DNA from: Chiua virens
Taxonomy: Eukaryota; Basidiomycota; Agaricomycetes; Boletales; Boletaceae
Assembly: GCA_019787685.1 (NCBI GenBank)
Contig: JAHNUO010000005.1
Coordinates: 1,240,001 to 1,304,000 of the forward strand
DNA: 64,000 bases
Direction: 5' to 3'
Translations under genes and position numbers: made by a program
In this document: positions 34,308 through 43,500 of the stretch, piece after piece
Layout of the letters: each line of letters opens with the position of its first letter
Numbering within the stretch: the stretch's first letter is position 1
The notes under the pieces: generated by a model
The model's database searches: none
Told to the model about the DNA's origin: nothing
What the model saw: the letters and a program-made list of their open reading frames with translations, nothing else

Positions 34308-35037
34308 TGTTACAGTAGTCCTGGGTAGGGCCTAACATAGACTCAAAAGCTCCCAAGTATCTTGATGGCAGCAATAACTCAAACAACCACTGCCAAGGTA
34401 CAAGGTACTAGGGCTGAAGGTATAAGGGTTGTTAGCTAGCAAATGCTACTAATGAGGTGAGGGGACTCAGGCATTGCTGAGGTATGCTATTGGGAATCTA
34501 TACCCAAGGCAATGAAGACTTCCTCTTGTGATCAAGGTAGATAAGGAGCAAAGATATTGGTCAATACAATAAGTAACTTCCCTTAGATAAAGGGTAGGCA
34601 AGGAGAAGTCAAGATAATACTCAGTTATAATTGAAAAGATCAAGACTAAAATACAACAGTATTGTCATAGGGTTTATATAGTATTAGGTAAACCAGGGCA
34701 AAGGGTGTTCCAAGAAGAGCAAAACCAATCACAAATAGAACAAAGAAATCATACAATGCAAAGGGAATGGACAATGATAAAAGTGAAATGACTAAACATG
34801 ATGCCATTGGATGATAATGAGAAGGAGATGAGTAATGTATGGTGGAATCAGATGAGAAGCAGAATAGGTGGAATACCACAAATAGAACTAGGTATATCAG
34901 CAATAAGGAACACATAAGCAGGATACTATATAGCATATGTGGGCCAAGGGTAAGAGCAAAGAGAAACATAGGGAGGAAAGCCCAGATGAGCATAGTGAAC
35001 AAAGTAACAAAAAGAAAGAAAAGAGTAAATTGTAACA
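34308..35037 (-). repeat. outer family C 5' LTR (730 bp)
   Basis: In plus sense it starts TGTTACAGTAGTCC and ends AAATTGTAACA. The minus-sense TATATAAACC box (34671-34680) is followed by TAGTCTTGATCT (34648-34637). The PBS just inside the LTR (34295-34305, minus AGATCAAGACT) pairs with it. Little CpG remains compared with the intact copy. A hydrophobic minus frame across this LTR (34646-35221) is probably not a gene. Confidence 0.87.
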
Positions 35038-35250
35038 GTAGATTGATAAAGTATAACAGGAAATCACTTACCTGATCCACAATAACTAGCCACTCAATGG
35101 CCACAGTATGAAACCACTTGTCAGTATATAGAATATGCTTTGCTTTGGATGCCACCAAGTGTAGGTGAGGATCCAACTGTGATTGATGGCCAGGTTCCCC
35201 TTTATTCTTCTCATTTTTCAATATATTGGAAGCATGGACTTAAAGTGTTC
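35038..35250. other. short unassigned flank
   Basis: Sequence just outside the outer 5' LTR. A splice-donor-like GTAAGTG and a short minus frame (AIEWLVIVDQ) are visible, but no gene can be supported. Confidence 0.3.
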
Positions 35251-36005
35251 TCCTTTGCCCATTTCAATATGCAGTCTGATCATGAGGCAAGTAAGCAACA
35301 AAGTAGTGGTAGGATTAAAACACATACCAGGTGGCTTGGATGTAAGTCTAAATGTCGCCTCAATGTCAACACCTCAGGAACCAGGACACAAGATGCATTT
35401 GGTTTGCTGTTGGCATAAAGGAGACTTGTTGATAATATAGGCCTATATAGACAGAGTGGGATTTTTGAGTCAGGTGAAAGAATGGATGGATGCTGAGCAA
35501 TATGTAACAATTCTGGAGCAAGAGTCGCTGGAAAACATTGAAAAATCTAAAATTCATTCCAGAAGGTAACATTGTTTTTCAATAAGACAATGATACCAAG
35601 CAAGCCACTAAAAGAGCTTAGACCTGGGTTGAAGATAAAGAGATTGGATCTTTGGATTGGCTAGCATAGTCTCTAGACCTCAGTTCCTTTGAACATATCT
35701 GAGATTATCTCAAGAGATGTTTTTTAGCTTGTACATAAAAGTGCCCCTAAAGGAGTTCAATTATAAGATAGGTTAGTAGAGGAGTGGGGAAAGATTTGTG
35801 CAGAATAGTGTTAGAAATGAATTATAGGCATGCATAGAAGGTTTGAAGCAGTTATTAAGGCCAAAGGAGGTCATACCAAGTACTACATAAGTACTTATAT
35901 TTGTATAAAGTCAAAAAATTGTCCCAATAAGTGATCAGTTTGAAATGATTGCCATTTCATCAAATGTTATTCACATCTTTTGATCCTTGATCAAATAGAA
36001 AGCCA
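35251..36005 (+). pseudogene. Tc1/mariner transposase C-terminal fragment
   Basis: Plus-strand remnants follow the C-terminal half of Tc1 transposases: EWMDAEQYVTILEQE near 35480 (family pattern R.DAE.Y..IL), a broken DND.K block near 35590, LDLWIG near 35650, ISEIISRDVF near 35700, and finally GHTKYY-like coding near 35870. The termination region GTCCCAATAAGTGATCAG is also Tc1-like. Stops and frameshifts are abundant. Orientation is opposite to the fragment at 1-488. Confidence 0.65.
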
Positions 36006-36015
36006 GGAGTAAGCA

Positions 36016-36717
36016 CTATATTTCATATACCCACATGTTTTGGTAAGGGTTAGTAGTTACTGTGTTTGTTTTGCATTTAGTGAAAAACATGCAAACATTG
36101 TGATAGTTATTTGAGCCACTGTACATATATGTCACCAAAAAAGTAGTTGACATCATAGCTATGTTGCTCTTGGCAGCCTTTTGGATGTTTATCCATATCC
36201 ATGATATCCACATCTTCCAGGAGGGCATTAGTAGGAGGCTCTGGCCTGGCCTGTGAGACAATTTCTTTGTTTGCCAGTGGTGCCTTTCCTGAAGAGCACA
36301 ATGTGTGATGCTGTCAATAAAATTGTGATAAAAGTACTGAGACATACCTTGCATCAACTGTGAATTGGGCCATGGTGCCTTCAATTGCAGTAAGTCATCA
36401 TTACTGCCAGTGGCTTGAGAAATGGCATTGGCAATGCTGAGTGGCTCAACACTAGCCTTGAATTGCTTGCATTTGTGGGAGGTGGTAGGTACAGATGGTA
36501 GTGGAGAGGTCTCAAGGTCTGAGCCATGCACATTGGGTGAAGAAGACACACTGTGACTTGGAACACCAGATCTGGCATGCTGGTAGGAAAAAAGTTCCAG
36601 TGTGGCCATATTTGCAGCATTCATGAACTTGGCAGATAGGTTGATTGGCTGTTTTTGGCAAGTCTTGGCTGCTTCACTGTCCAATGGAGTACAGTAATGA
36701 ACCATCACTTGCACCAC
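36016..36717 (-). CDS. hypothetical 233-residue frame, probably a decayed gene
   Basis: A minus-strand frame starts at 36717 (MVQVMVHYCTPLDSEAAKTC) and stays open to 36016. From about 36300 a second frame (KEIVSQARPEPPTNALLEDV, DIMDMDKHPKGCQEQ) looks more protein-like, so a frameshift near 36300 is likely. The N-terminal half is Ser/Pro-rich around SVSSSPNVHGSDLETSPLP. I do not recognise the family. It follows the Tc1 remnant and may be a fragment of a repeat-borne gene. Confidence 0.35.
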   Translation of the reverse strand: MVQVMVHYCTPLDSEAAKTCQKQPINLSAKFMNAANMATLELFSYQHARSGVPSHSVSSSPNVHGSDLETSPLPSVPTTSHKCKQFKASVEPLSIANAISQATGSNDDLLQLKAPWPNSQLMQGMSQYFYHNFIDSITHCALQERHHWQTKKLSHRPGQSLLLMPSWKMWISWIWINIQKAAKSNIAMMSTTFLVTYMYSGSNNYHNVCMFFTKCKTNTVTTNPYQNMWVYEI

Positions 36718-38495
36718 ACACCACCACTTGTGTCAACATGGAAATACAACACCACACTCATATGAAAGAATCCTAGTAGTGTACAGGATGATGATTCATT
36801 GTTATAGGGTACAATGTTGTACAGAAAAAATAAAAGTTATGTGACTAGTTGTTTTACAATATTACCTTGCTTGACAAGGTCTCTGTCACCCCCATAATTT
36901 GTGAGAGAGTTCATATCAACAATATGTACAAACAATAGGTCAACACATTGACAATCAACCCCAGTGAGAAGTGGTAATATGCAATTGTATGTTAATGTAG
37001 GTGAGTAGTATGGATAGCTAGCCATGGGTAGGATCATCTATGTAGCTTATGAGGACTATGTCAATCTATGTAATATGTTGTTTATCTTATGCATGCACAG
37101 TGCATGCATGTCTACAGATCTGTTCCATGCAGTAAAATAAGTCATGATACCTGAACATTTCAAGTTGGACATCCTAGAACATTGCTCTTTACACTATGCC
37201 CAATCCTCTGATATACTGCAACTCCATGCTCAGGCCTCTCAACTCACTCGCTACAAAGTGATGACATCTTCAGGAGGCTATAGATGATGAAAAAGATGCT
37301 GTACAAATGCAAATTTGCAAAGAGACAACCAACAGAATGACAGGGATGAAACAATGACTCAGATCACAATGAACAGCATCAGACAGGATCCAAATGACCT
37401 GCAGAGTCTTCCTGATCTATGCTCACCAAGACAAATTTCTCCAAGCTCTCCAAGTCTCTTGTCTATGGTGCATTTTAATTTTTGACCTGCATGTACACAA
37501 ATTGAAGATGAACCTGGACATTACCAATATTGTTTGCAATGTGCTGCAAAGCAGGCCAAATCTAAAGTATCATCCTCCTACTTCTCTGAGGCCCTGGTTG
37601 TCACAGCCTGAGCACTACAGATATTGACAAGACTATATCATGGTGCTGGGCACAGATGGTCTAGAGCACAACAAAGACAAGGGGTCACCCAGAAACTCTC
37701 CACAGACACAAACAGTACATTGACTGTTATCATTTCTCAATTGAATGCCTCACTCACTGTAATTAGGCTTGAATGTAACATCGGTACCAGACCCACACTG
37801 GCTCCAGAGAATGCCCCAGGAAAAAGCATGGTGGGTGGTCTTTTTGGTAAGGACTTGCCTGCATGTCTCATTGACTGGGAACATGCCAGGTGAGGTTGTG
37901 TCATGCTAAAATCTCTTGGATCAAACATATATCATCCTCAACTTGGAGAGGGTGGCCAAGGTTCTGCTTGAGCAATGTTCAATGATCTACTCTGGCTGAC
38001 CTGTGATCAAGATGTTCTCTCTGTAAGCCATTGGCACACTTCTATGTTGGTGATGAGGCAATCTGACAGACGTCCTGGACTTTACTAACACAGGGCATCT
38101 ATTCTATGGTGACACCTGGAAATCACACCAAATATTTTTCTTAAGAGTCTTCAGAGTTCAGTCATCCCCAAATACCATGACTTGGTAGCAGACAAGGTGA
38201 ATTTGCTACTAGTACAAAGCCCAGAAGACTATGCACCACATGAGAATGTGGGGATTCATTCTTGTTCTTGTTGGTAGAGTTGAATCCTTGTTGTTACCTT
38301 TTCCCCCTCTAGACAGAACTGATACAGTAACACTCATGAAGCACATTGTATGCACACTGCTGGCAAACATACATCAAAGTAGGCAGAACACATGAAGAAA
38401 TCAATAAGTACCATGAGGTGCTCTCAACAGAGATAGCAGTATGTCTATCCTGTTTATATTATAGTCATATGTACTTACACTACATGGGCCAGTGG
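36718..38495. other. unassigned sequence, probably eroded repeat
   Basis: No coding frame beyond about 90 residues and no recognisable domain. Short plus frames at 37394-37893 show no family match. A GCATGCACAGTGCATGC palindrome lies near 37092. The intact family C element is inserted at the right end, with TSD gtatg. Confidence 0.4.
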
Positions 38496-38500
38496 GTATG

Positions 38501-39228
38501 TGTTACGATTTATTTCTTTTCTTTGTTTCACTTGTACTACTTTGCTTCACTCGATACCTAGGTATCTTCGTACGCTCATCCGTACGCGTTCACCATTACG
38601 TAACCTCATCGGCCTTACCCGATGCTTACTCTTCCTCTTCTCGTCATCATCCGATGACTTCGCATTTGTCATTTCTTCTTCGTCATCGTCTGCTGCCTTT
38701 GCATCGTACAATTCTCCTTTTGGCCTTCCTTCCGTTCCGCTCTTCTTGGCCATCCCTTTCGGATATCGTGCACTTCCTTTTTGGCCCTTTCGCTCTTCCG
38801 CTCTTCTGGCCTACCCCTTTTAGTTACTTGGTCCGTGCACGATTCGCGTAGTATAAATACCTCGCAGAGATACCCATGTACTCTAGTCTTGATCTCCGCA
38901 ATCTAGCTGAGTATCTCTGCTCCACTCGGATCCTTCCCTGTGACCTCTTGACCTGGGACTTCTCTCGTCGTCCCTCGACCCAATACTCGAACCCTCAACA
39001 GGGTACCCTTGATCCTCGACCGTCCCTAGGGTATAGATTCCCAACCGGACAATTCTCAGCAACGCCTGAGTCTTCACTCGTCTCTCTGGTAGCCTTCTGC
39101 TGACCAGAACTCCTTGTTCGACTCATCAGCGCACCACATACCAAGTGGTGGTTGTTTGAGTTATCGCAGCCACTTGGTACTTGGCGCTTTTGCGGCTACG
39201 TTAGGTCCTACCCGGAACTACCGTAACA
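38501..39228 (+). repeat. family C 5' LTR (728 bp)
   Basis: TGTTACGATTTATTTC to GAACTACCGTAACA. Differs from 45513-46240 only at 38574 (G versus A at 45586) and 38967 (G versus A at 45979), both in a CG dinucleotide. Near the 3' end is a 10 bp stem TACCAAGTGG/CCACTTGGTA (39139-39179). Confidence 0.96.
38852..38895 (+). promoter_or_regulatory. family C core promoter and predicted RNA start
   Basis: TATAAATA at 38852-38859 is followed 32-33 nt later by TAGTCTTGATCT (38884-38895). The motif is kept in all family C LTR copies that retain this region, and its complement is the PBS. Start-site placement is inferred from TATA spacing. Confidence 0.7.
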
Positions 39229-39230
39229 TA

Positions 39231-39242
39231 AGATCAAGACTA
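39231..39242 (+). promoter_or_regulatory. family C self-primer binding site
   Basis: AGATCAAGACTA lies 2 nt after the LTR end and is a perfect 12/12 complement of TAGTCTTGATCT at 38884-38895. I saw no match to a tRNA 3' end in this position. It fits Tf1-like self-priming, where the 5' end of the transcript folds back to prime reverse transcription. Confidence 0.75.
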
Positions 39243-39633
39243 CCATAACAGCCTGCCTTCGTGCAGTCAGCTGCCCACCATTGCCGGACGACCTCCCACC
39301 CGTCCACTCTTGAACCCAGCTTGGAACCTCCGAGCCTCCCATACCCCGACGTCTGACTTATCGGACGATAACCCTGAACCCTCGACCCCACCTTCTGAAC
39401 CTCAGGAGGAAGACCTCGACATCAACGTCGAAACCCTTGACCCATGAGACGAGATCGAGCAACTAGCCGACCGTCTTACCTCGAACCTCAAAATCCCTAC
39501 CCTTGCCACCTTCGCGTCCCCAACGACCCCACGAAGGCCCAACCCCGGACCATCTTCTATCCGGAACCCTAGACCCTCGATAGTCCCTACTTTCGGACTA
39601 CCCTCGAACACCCCCTCCACCTCGTCTAGCAAC

Positions 39634-40551
39634 ATGTCTAGCAAGGCAGTCGAGCTTCGCCTCGGAAAACCCTCCTCCTTCGACGGTTCCTTCGACCGTG
39701 CCATACCATGGCTAAACGATGTAGCCACCTACCTCTTCGTCAATGACCCAATCTACGACACGGACAACAAGCGCGTCGCCTTCGCCCTCTCCTTCATGAC
39801 CGAGGGATCGGCCAAAACCTGGGCCGATACCTTCTGCGCTAAGTCCATTCCCCGCCTCTCCTTCGGGACTTGGAACGATTGGCAAATGGAGTTCCGAAAG
39901 GACTTCGAACACCACGACACCAAGGGCGACGCAATCGCCTGGCTTTCCACCACCCGCGTCACCAAAAACGAAGATGTCCCCTCCTACATCTCCTCCTTCC
40001 GCAACAAGGTCGCCACCGCAGCCCTTACCGGCTCCGACTCTGTCCTCATCAACTTCTTCGCGGCCGGCCTCCCCCCTTCCCTCATGAGGCGCATCCAAGG
40101 CATGGACACGGTCCCTACCACGATCGACAAGTGGTATACCCAAGCCGTGCACTTCAAAACCCAATGGGAGCGTGCCGACGAGATCGCCCGTCGAAACAAG
40201 AAACCCGCCGCCGCCGTCGTTTTCCACGACAACCCCCCTCGCAAGAAGGAGCGAGACCCTGACGCCATGGATGTGGACGCCATCAACGTCCCTCCCAAAA
40301 TGACCGAAGCTGAGCGCAAGCGATGCTTCGACAAGAACCTCTGCTTCCGGTGCCGCCAACCCGGCCATCACACCGCCTCCTGCCCGGTCTTCGCGACCAA
40401 AACCTCGACCCCCACCGCATCCTCCCCAAAGAAGGTGCGGAAGACCCAACCTAAACAAGAACCCGTGCCTGCTCTCGTCGAACTAGACGACGACGACGAA
40501 GAAGACGCCATGAGCGTCAACAAGGTGACCACTCCAGTCACGGGTTTTTAA
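39634..40551 (+). CDS. family C Gag (305 aa)
   Basis: The capsid/nucleocapsid protein of the element. The start MSSKAVELRLGKPSSFDGSF is supported by conservation in three decayed copies (around 33890, 49860 and here). Residues about 1-180 form the retrotransposon Gag region (PWLNDVATYLF, FRKDFEHHDTKGDAIAWL). A single CCHC zinc knuckle CFRCRQPGHHTASC lies near residues 244-257, followed by a basic then acidic tail (LDDDDEEDAM). A short upstream ATG frame (39444) ends before it. An upstream in-phase leader related to SDDNPEPS exists but has no ATG and carries a TGA. Stop TAA is at 40549-40551, directly after the candidate frameshift heptamer. Confidence 0.93.
   Translation: MSSKAVELRLGKPSSFDGSFDRAIPWLNDVATYLFVNDPIYDTDNKRVAFALSFMTEGSAKTWADTFCAKSIPRLSFGTWNDWQMEFRKDFEHHDTKGDAIAWLSTTRVTKNEDVPSYISSFRNKVATAALTGSDSVLINFFAAGLPPSLMRRIQGMDTVPTTIDKWYTQAVHFKTQWERADEIARRNKKPAAAVVFHDNPPRKKERDPDAMDVDAINVPPKMTEAERKRCFDKNLCFRCRQPGHHTASCPVFATKTSTPTASSPKKVRKTQPKQEPVPALVELDDDDEEDAMSVNKVTTPVTGF
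40542..40548 (+). promoter_or_regulatory. candidate -1 ribosomal frameshift heptamer G-GGT-TTT
   Basis: In the gag frame the last codons are ACG GGT TTT TAA. G GGT TTT fits the X XXY YYZ slippery consensus and lies exactly before the gag stop. A -1 slip continues into LRRKTDSTPVSSC and then the protease. The pol frame is open from 40548 without a stop until the TGA at 41541. The outer copy near 24170 keeps AGGTTTTTAAGGAGG at the same place, with the first base changed. No downstream structure was tested. Confidence 0.6.
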
Positions 40552-43500
40552 GGAGGAAGACCGATTCGACGCCGGTATCTTCCTGTTCTCGTACCCATGT
40601 ACTAGTAGCTGAGCTCTCCTCCCAATCTATGCAAATCCCCGTTAGATTGAATGCTACTAGTACCTCGAAAGACGTCGACACCCGCGCCCTGATTGACTCT
40701 GGGGCCGGGATCAACTGTATCGACTGGCACTTCGTCCAGAAGAACAGGTTTCCCAAAGAGCGCCTTCCAAAACCAATCCCGGTTAGGAACGTGGACGCTA
40801 CCATGAACAAGAACGGTGACATCAAGTTCACCACCACCCTCCGGATAGCCCTTGGCGGGGTACTCCAACGCGTCAAGTTCCACGTCATCCACTGCGGAAC
40901 CGAGAACGTCATCCTAGGCCTCCCTTGGTTGAAAGCGACCAACCCCGTAATCGATTGGGTCGCCAAAACCATCTCCATTTCCGCTCCCGAAGTCGACCTT
41001 CCTCCCATCACCACCGACGAACCCCGACACTCCGCCAAGCTCGCTCATCCTCCCCCGATCCGTCCCGTTCGCCACCTCGATGTCGACCCTATCTGGGACG
41101 GCAAACTCTATGACTACCTTGGCACCGAGACTGGGCATCGTTTCACGACCCAATCCGTGCACCACTCTGTCAACCACGTCATGCGCGCGGGACGACACTT
41201 CGTTCGGACCACTCAACCCGAGAAGCTCACCAATGCTACCGCCCTTGCAGCGGCAGCAAAGAAACCCCAGATCACCCTTCCTCCGGAATATTCTGAATTC
41301 GAATCGGTATTCGCGAAGGAGCCCTTCGACCAGATGCCTCCATCCCGGACCTGCGATCACGAAATCCACCTCAAGGATTCGTTCCAACCCAAGGTCGGGA
41401 AAGTCTACCCCTTGTCCCCCGATGAACGGAAAGCCACCGACGAATTCATCGACGAACACCTCGCCAATGGTAAGATTAGACCATCTAACTCACCACAGGC
41501 CTCCCCGTTCTTCTTCGTCAAAAAGAAGGACGGCAAACTATGACCTTGCCAGGACTACCATTACGTGAACGAACACACCGTCCGTGACGCCTACCCTCTG
41601 CCCCTGATCTCCGACCTCGTCGACAAACTCAAAGACGCCAAGCTCTTTACCAAGTTTGACGTTCGATGGGGATACAATAATGTCCGAATCAAAGACGGAC
41701 ACCAATGGAAAGCCGCCTTCATTACTCACCGCGGCCTCTTCGAACCCACGGTAATGTTCTTTGGCTTGACTAACTCCCCCGCCACCTTCCAGCGATTCAT
41801 GAACGACTCCTTCCGCGATATGATCGCCGAAGGATGGCTCGTCATATACATGGACGACCTCCTGATCTTCTCAGAGAATGAGGCAGAACACACTGAGCGC
41901 ACTAAGCGTGTTCTCGCCCGCATGAAGGAACTTGACCTTCACCTCAAACTCGAGAAGTGCCACTTCGCCACCACGGAGGTCGAATACCTCGGCATGATCG
42001 CTCGTCCTGGCGAACTCGCCATGGACCCCATCAAGGTAGCCGGTATCGCAGACTGGCCCACTCCCACCAAGCTCAAAGACGTACGATCGTTCATGGGCTT
42101 CGCCAACTTCTACCGTCGGTTCATCCCCAACTACTCAACCATCGCCCGCCCTCTCGTCGATCTAACCAAGAAAGATGCCCCTTGGACTTGGGATACCCCT
42201 CAGGTCAACGCCTTCGAACGCCTCAAAAAGGCCTTCACCACGGATCCCGTATTGCGGTTTCCCGACTCATCTCGACCCTTTGCCATCGCCACTGACGCGT
42301 CCAAACACGCCACTGGTGGTGTCCTCCTCCAGACCGACGTCAACGGTGACTGGAAACCTTGCTCTTACCTCTCCCAGTCTTTCAACGCTGCGGAGCGAAA
42401 CTACGACATCTACGACCGTGAACTCCTTGCGGTCATCAGATCCCTCAAAGCCTGGCGACACCACCTTCGTGGTAGCGCACACCCCGTCACGGTCTTCTCC
42501 GACCACAAAAACCTGACGTACTTCCGTCAGCCCCAGAACTTGAACCGCCGCCAAGCCCGGTGGCTCCTTGACCTCGCCGACTTCGACCTGAAGTTCTCCC
42601 ATGTCCCCGGCAAGCTCCTGGACGGTCCCGACGCGCTCTCCCGCCGTCCCGACCACGTATCCCTCACCAACGACAATGAGGACGTCACCCTCCTTCCAGA
42701 CGACGCCTTTGTCAAACTTATCACTCTCAACCTCGAATCCCTCATCGCCAAGTCGTCGGCTGACGACCCGCTTGTCCTTGACACTTTGAACGCCATGGAC
42801 GGCGGTCTCCCGTCCTCTTTCCGCGCCCGTCTCTCCAACTGGAAGTATGACGCCGGTATCCTGACCTATCAGGGCCGTGTCTACGTCCCTCCCGACCTGA
42901 ACCTGCGGCAACAAGTCGTCGCACGACACCACGACTCCCACTGTGCCGGTCACCCCGGCTTCCTGAAAACTCGCCAGCTCGTAGCCGCCGAATTCTGGTG
43001 GCCGGGCTTGGCCTCCTTCGTCCGTTCCTACGTCTCCGGTTGCGCCTCCTGCCAACAGCAGAAGGTCAACACTCACCCGACCACCCCGCCCCTCTCTCCG
43101 ATCCCCTCCGCGTGTTCTCGCCCGTTCCAGAACATCTCCGTTGATCTTATCACGGACTTGCCCACCTCCGCGGAGGGCTACGACTCTCTTATGGTCGTGG
43201 TCGACCACGGCCTTACGAAGGGGGTAATTCTCTGCCCTACCGTGAAAACCGCCGACTCCGCGGGTATAGCATGCCTTTTTTTCCATAAGGTATACACGCG
43301 CTTCGGTCTCTACGACAAGATTATCTCCGATCGAGGGCCACAATTCGCCTCCGCCTTCGCCAAGGAACTTGCCCGACTAATTGGGTACAAACTCTCCCTC
43401 TCCACCGCCTACCACCCTCAATCGGACGGCGAGACGGAACGAGTCAACCAAGAAGTCGAAACGTATCTGCGCATGTACTGCCAGAACAACCCCTCGTCCT

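Larger units (their letters stand above)
24137..35037 (-). mobile_element. outermost family C Gypsy element, decayed, 3' part outside the window
   Basis: Minus-strand element with 5' LTR 34308-35037, self-primer site 34295-34305, gag in two parts (33434-34290 and 24137-24570) and the start of the gag-pol junction (CAGGTTTTTAAGG in minus sense near 24170), matching the intact copy at 38501-46240. hAT-1 is inserted at 24136/24137, so pol should lie beyond the left end of the window. Its gag is split by the LTR stack 24576-33433. Confidence 0.82.

Noticed and set aside
34646..35221. 191-residue hydrophobic minus-strand frame
   Set aside because: It runs through the R/U3 part of the outer family C LTR into its flank. 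The same region in other LTR copies is not conserved as protein.
38547..38823. Small ORFs inside the family C LTRs (also at 45559-45863), identical in both LTRs
   Set aside because: They are duplicated only because the LTRs are, appear in several overlapping frames, and are not kept in other LTR copies.
39444..39560. Upstream ATG frame in the family C leader as the true Gag start
   Set aside because: It is out of phase with gag and terminates early. Conservation across decayed copies supports MSSKAVELRL at 39634.
40603..40629. ATG at 40629 as the start of an independent pol gene
   Set aside because: The pol frame is open back to 40548, where it meets a frameshift heptamer at the gag stop, so a fused Gag-Pol product is more likely than internal initiation.
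42267..43343. 358-residue minus-strand open frame, and a 248-residue one at 39712-40458
   Set aside because: Both lie opposite the CpG-rich gag-pol of the near-intact element. GC-rich codon use there keeps the antisense frame open, and no domain is visible.
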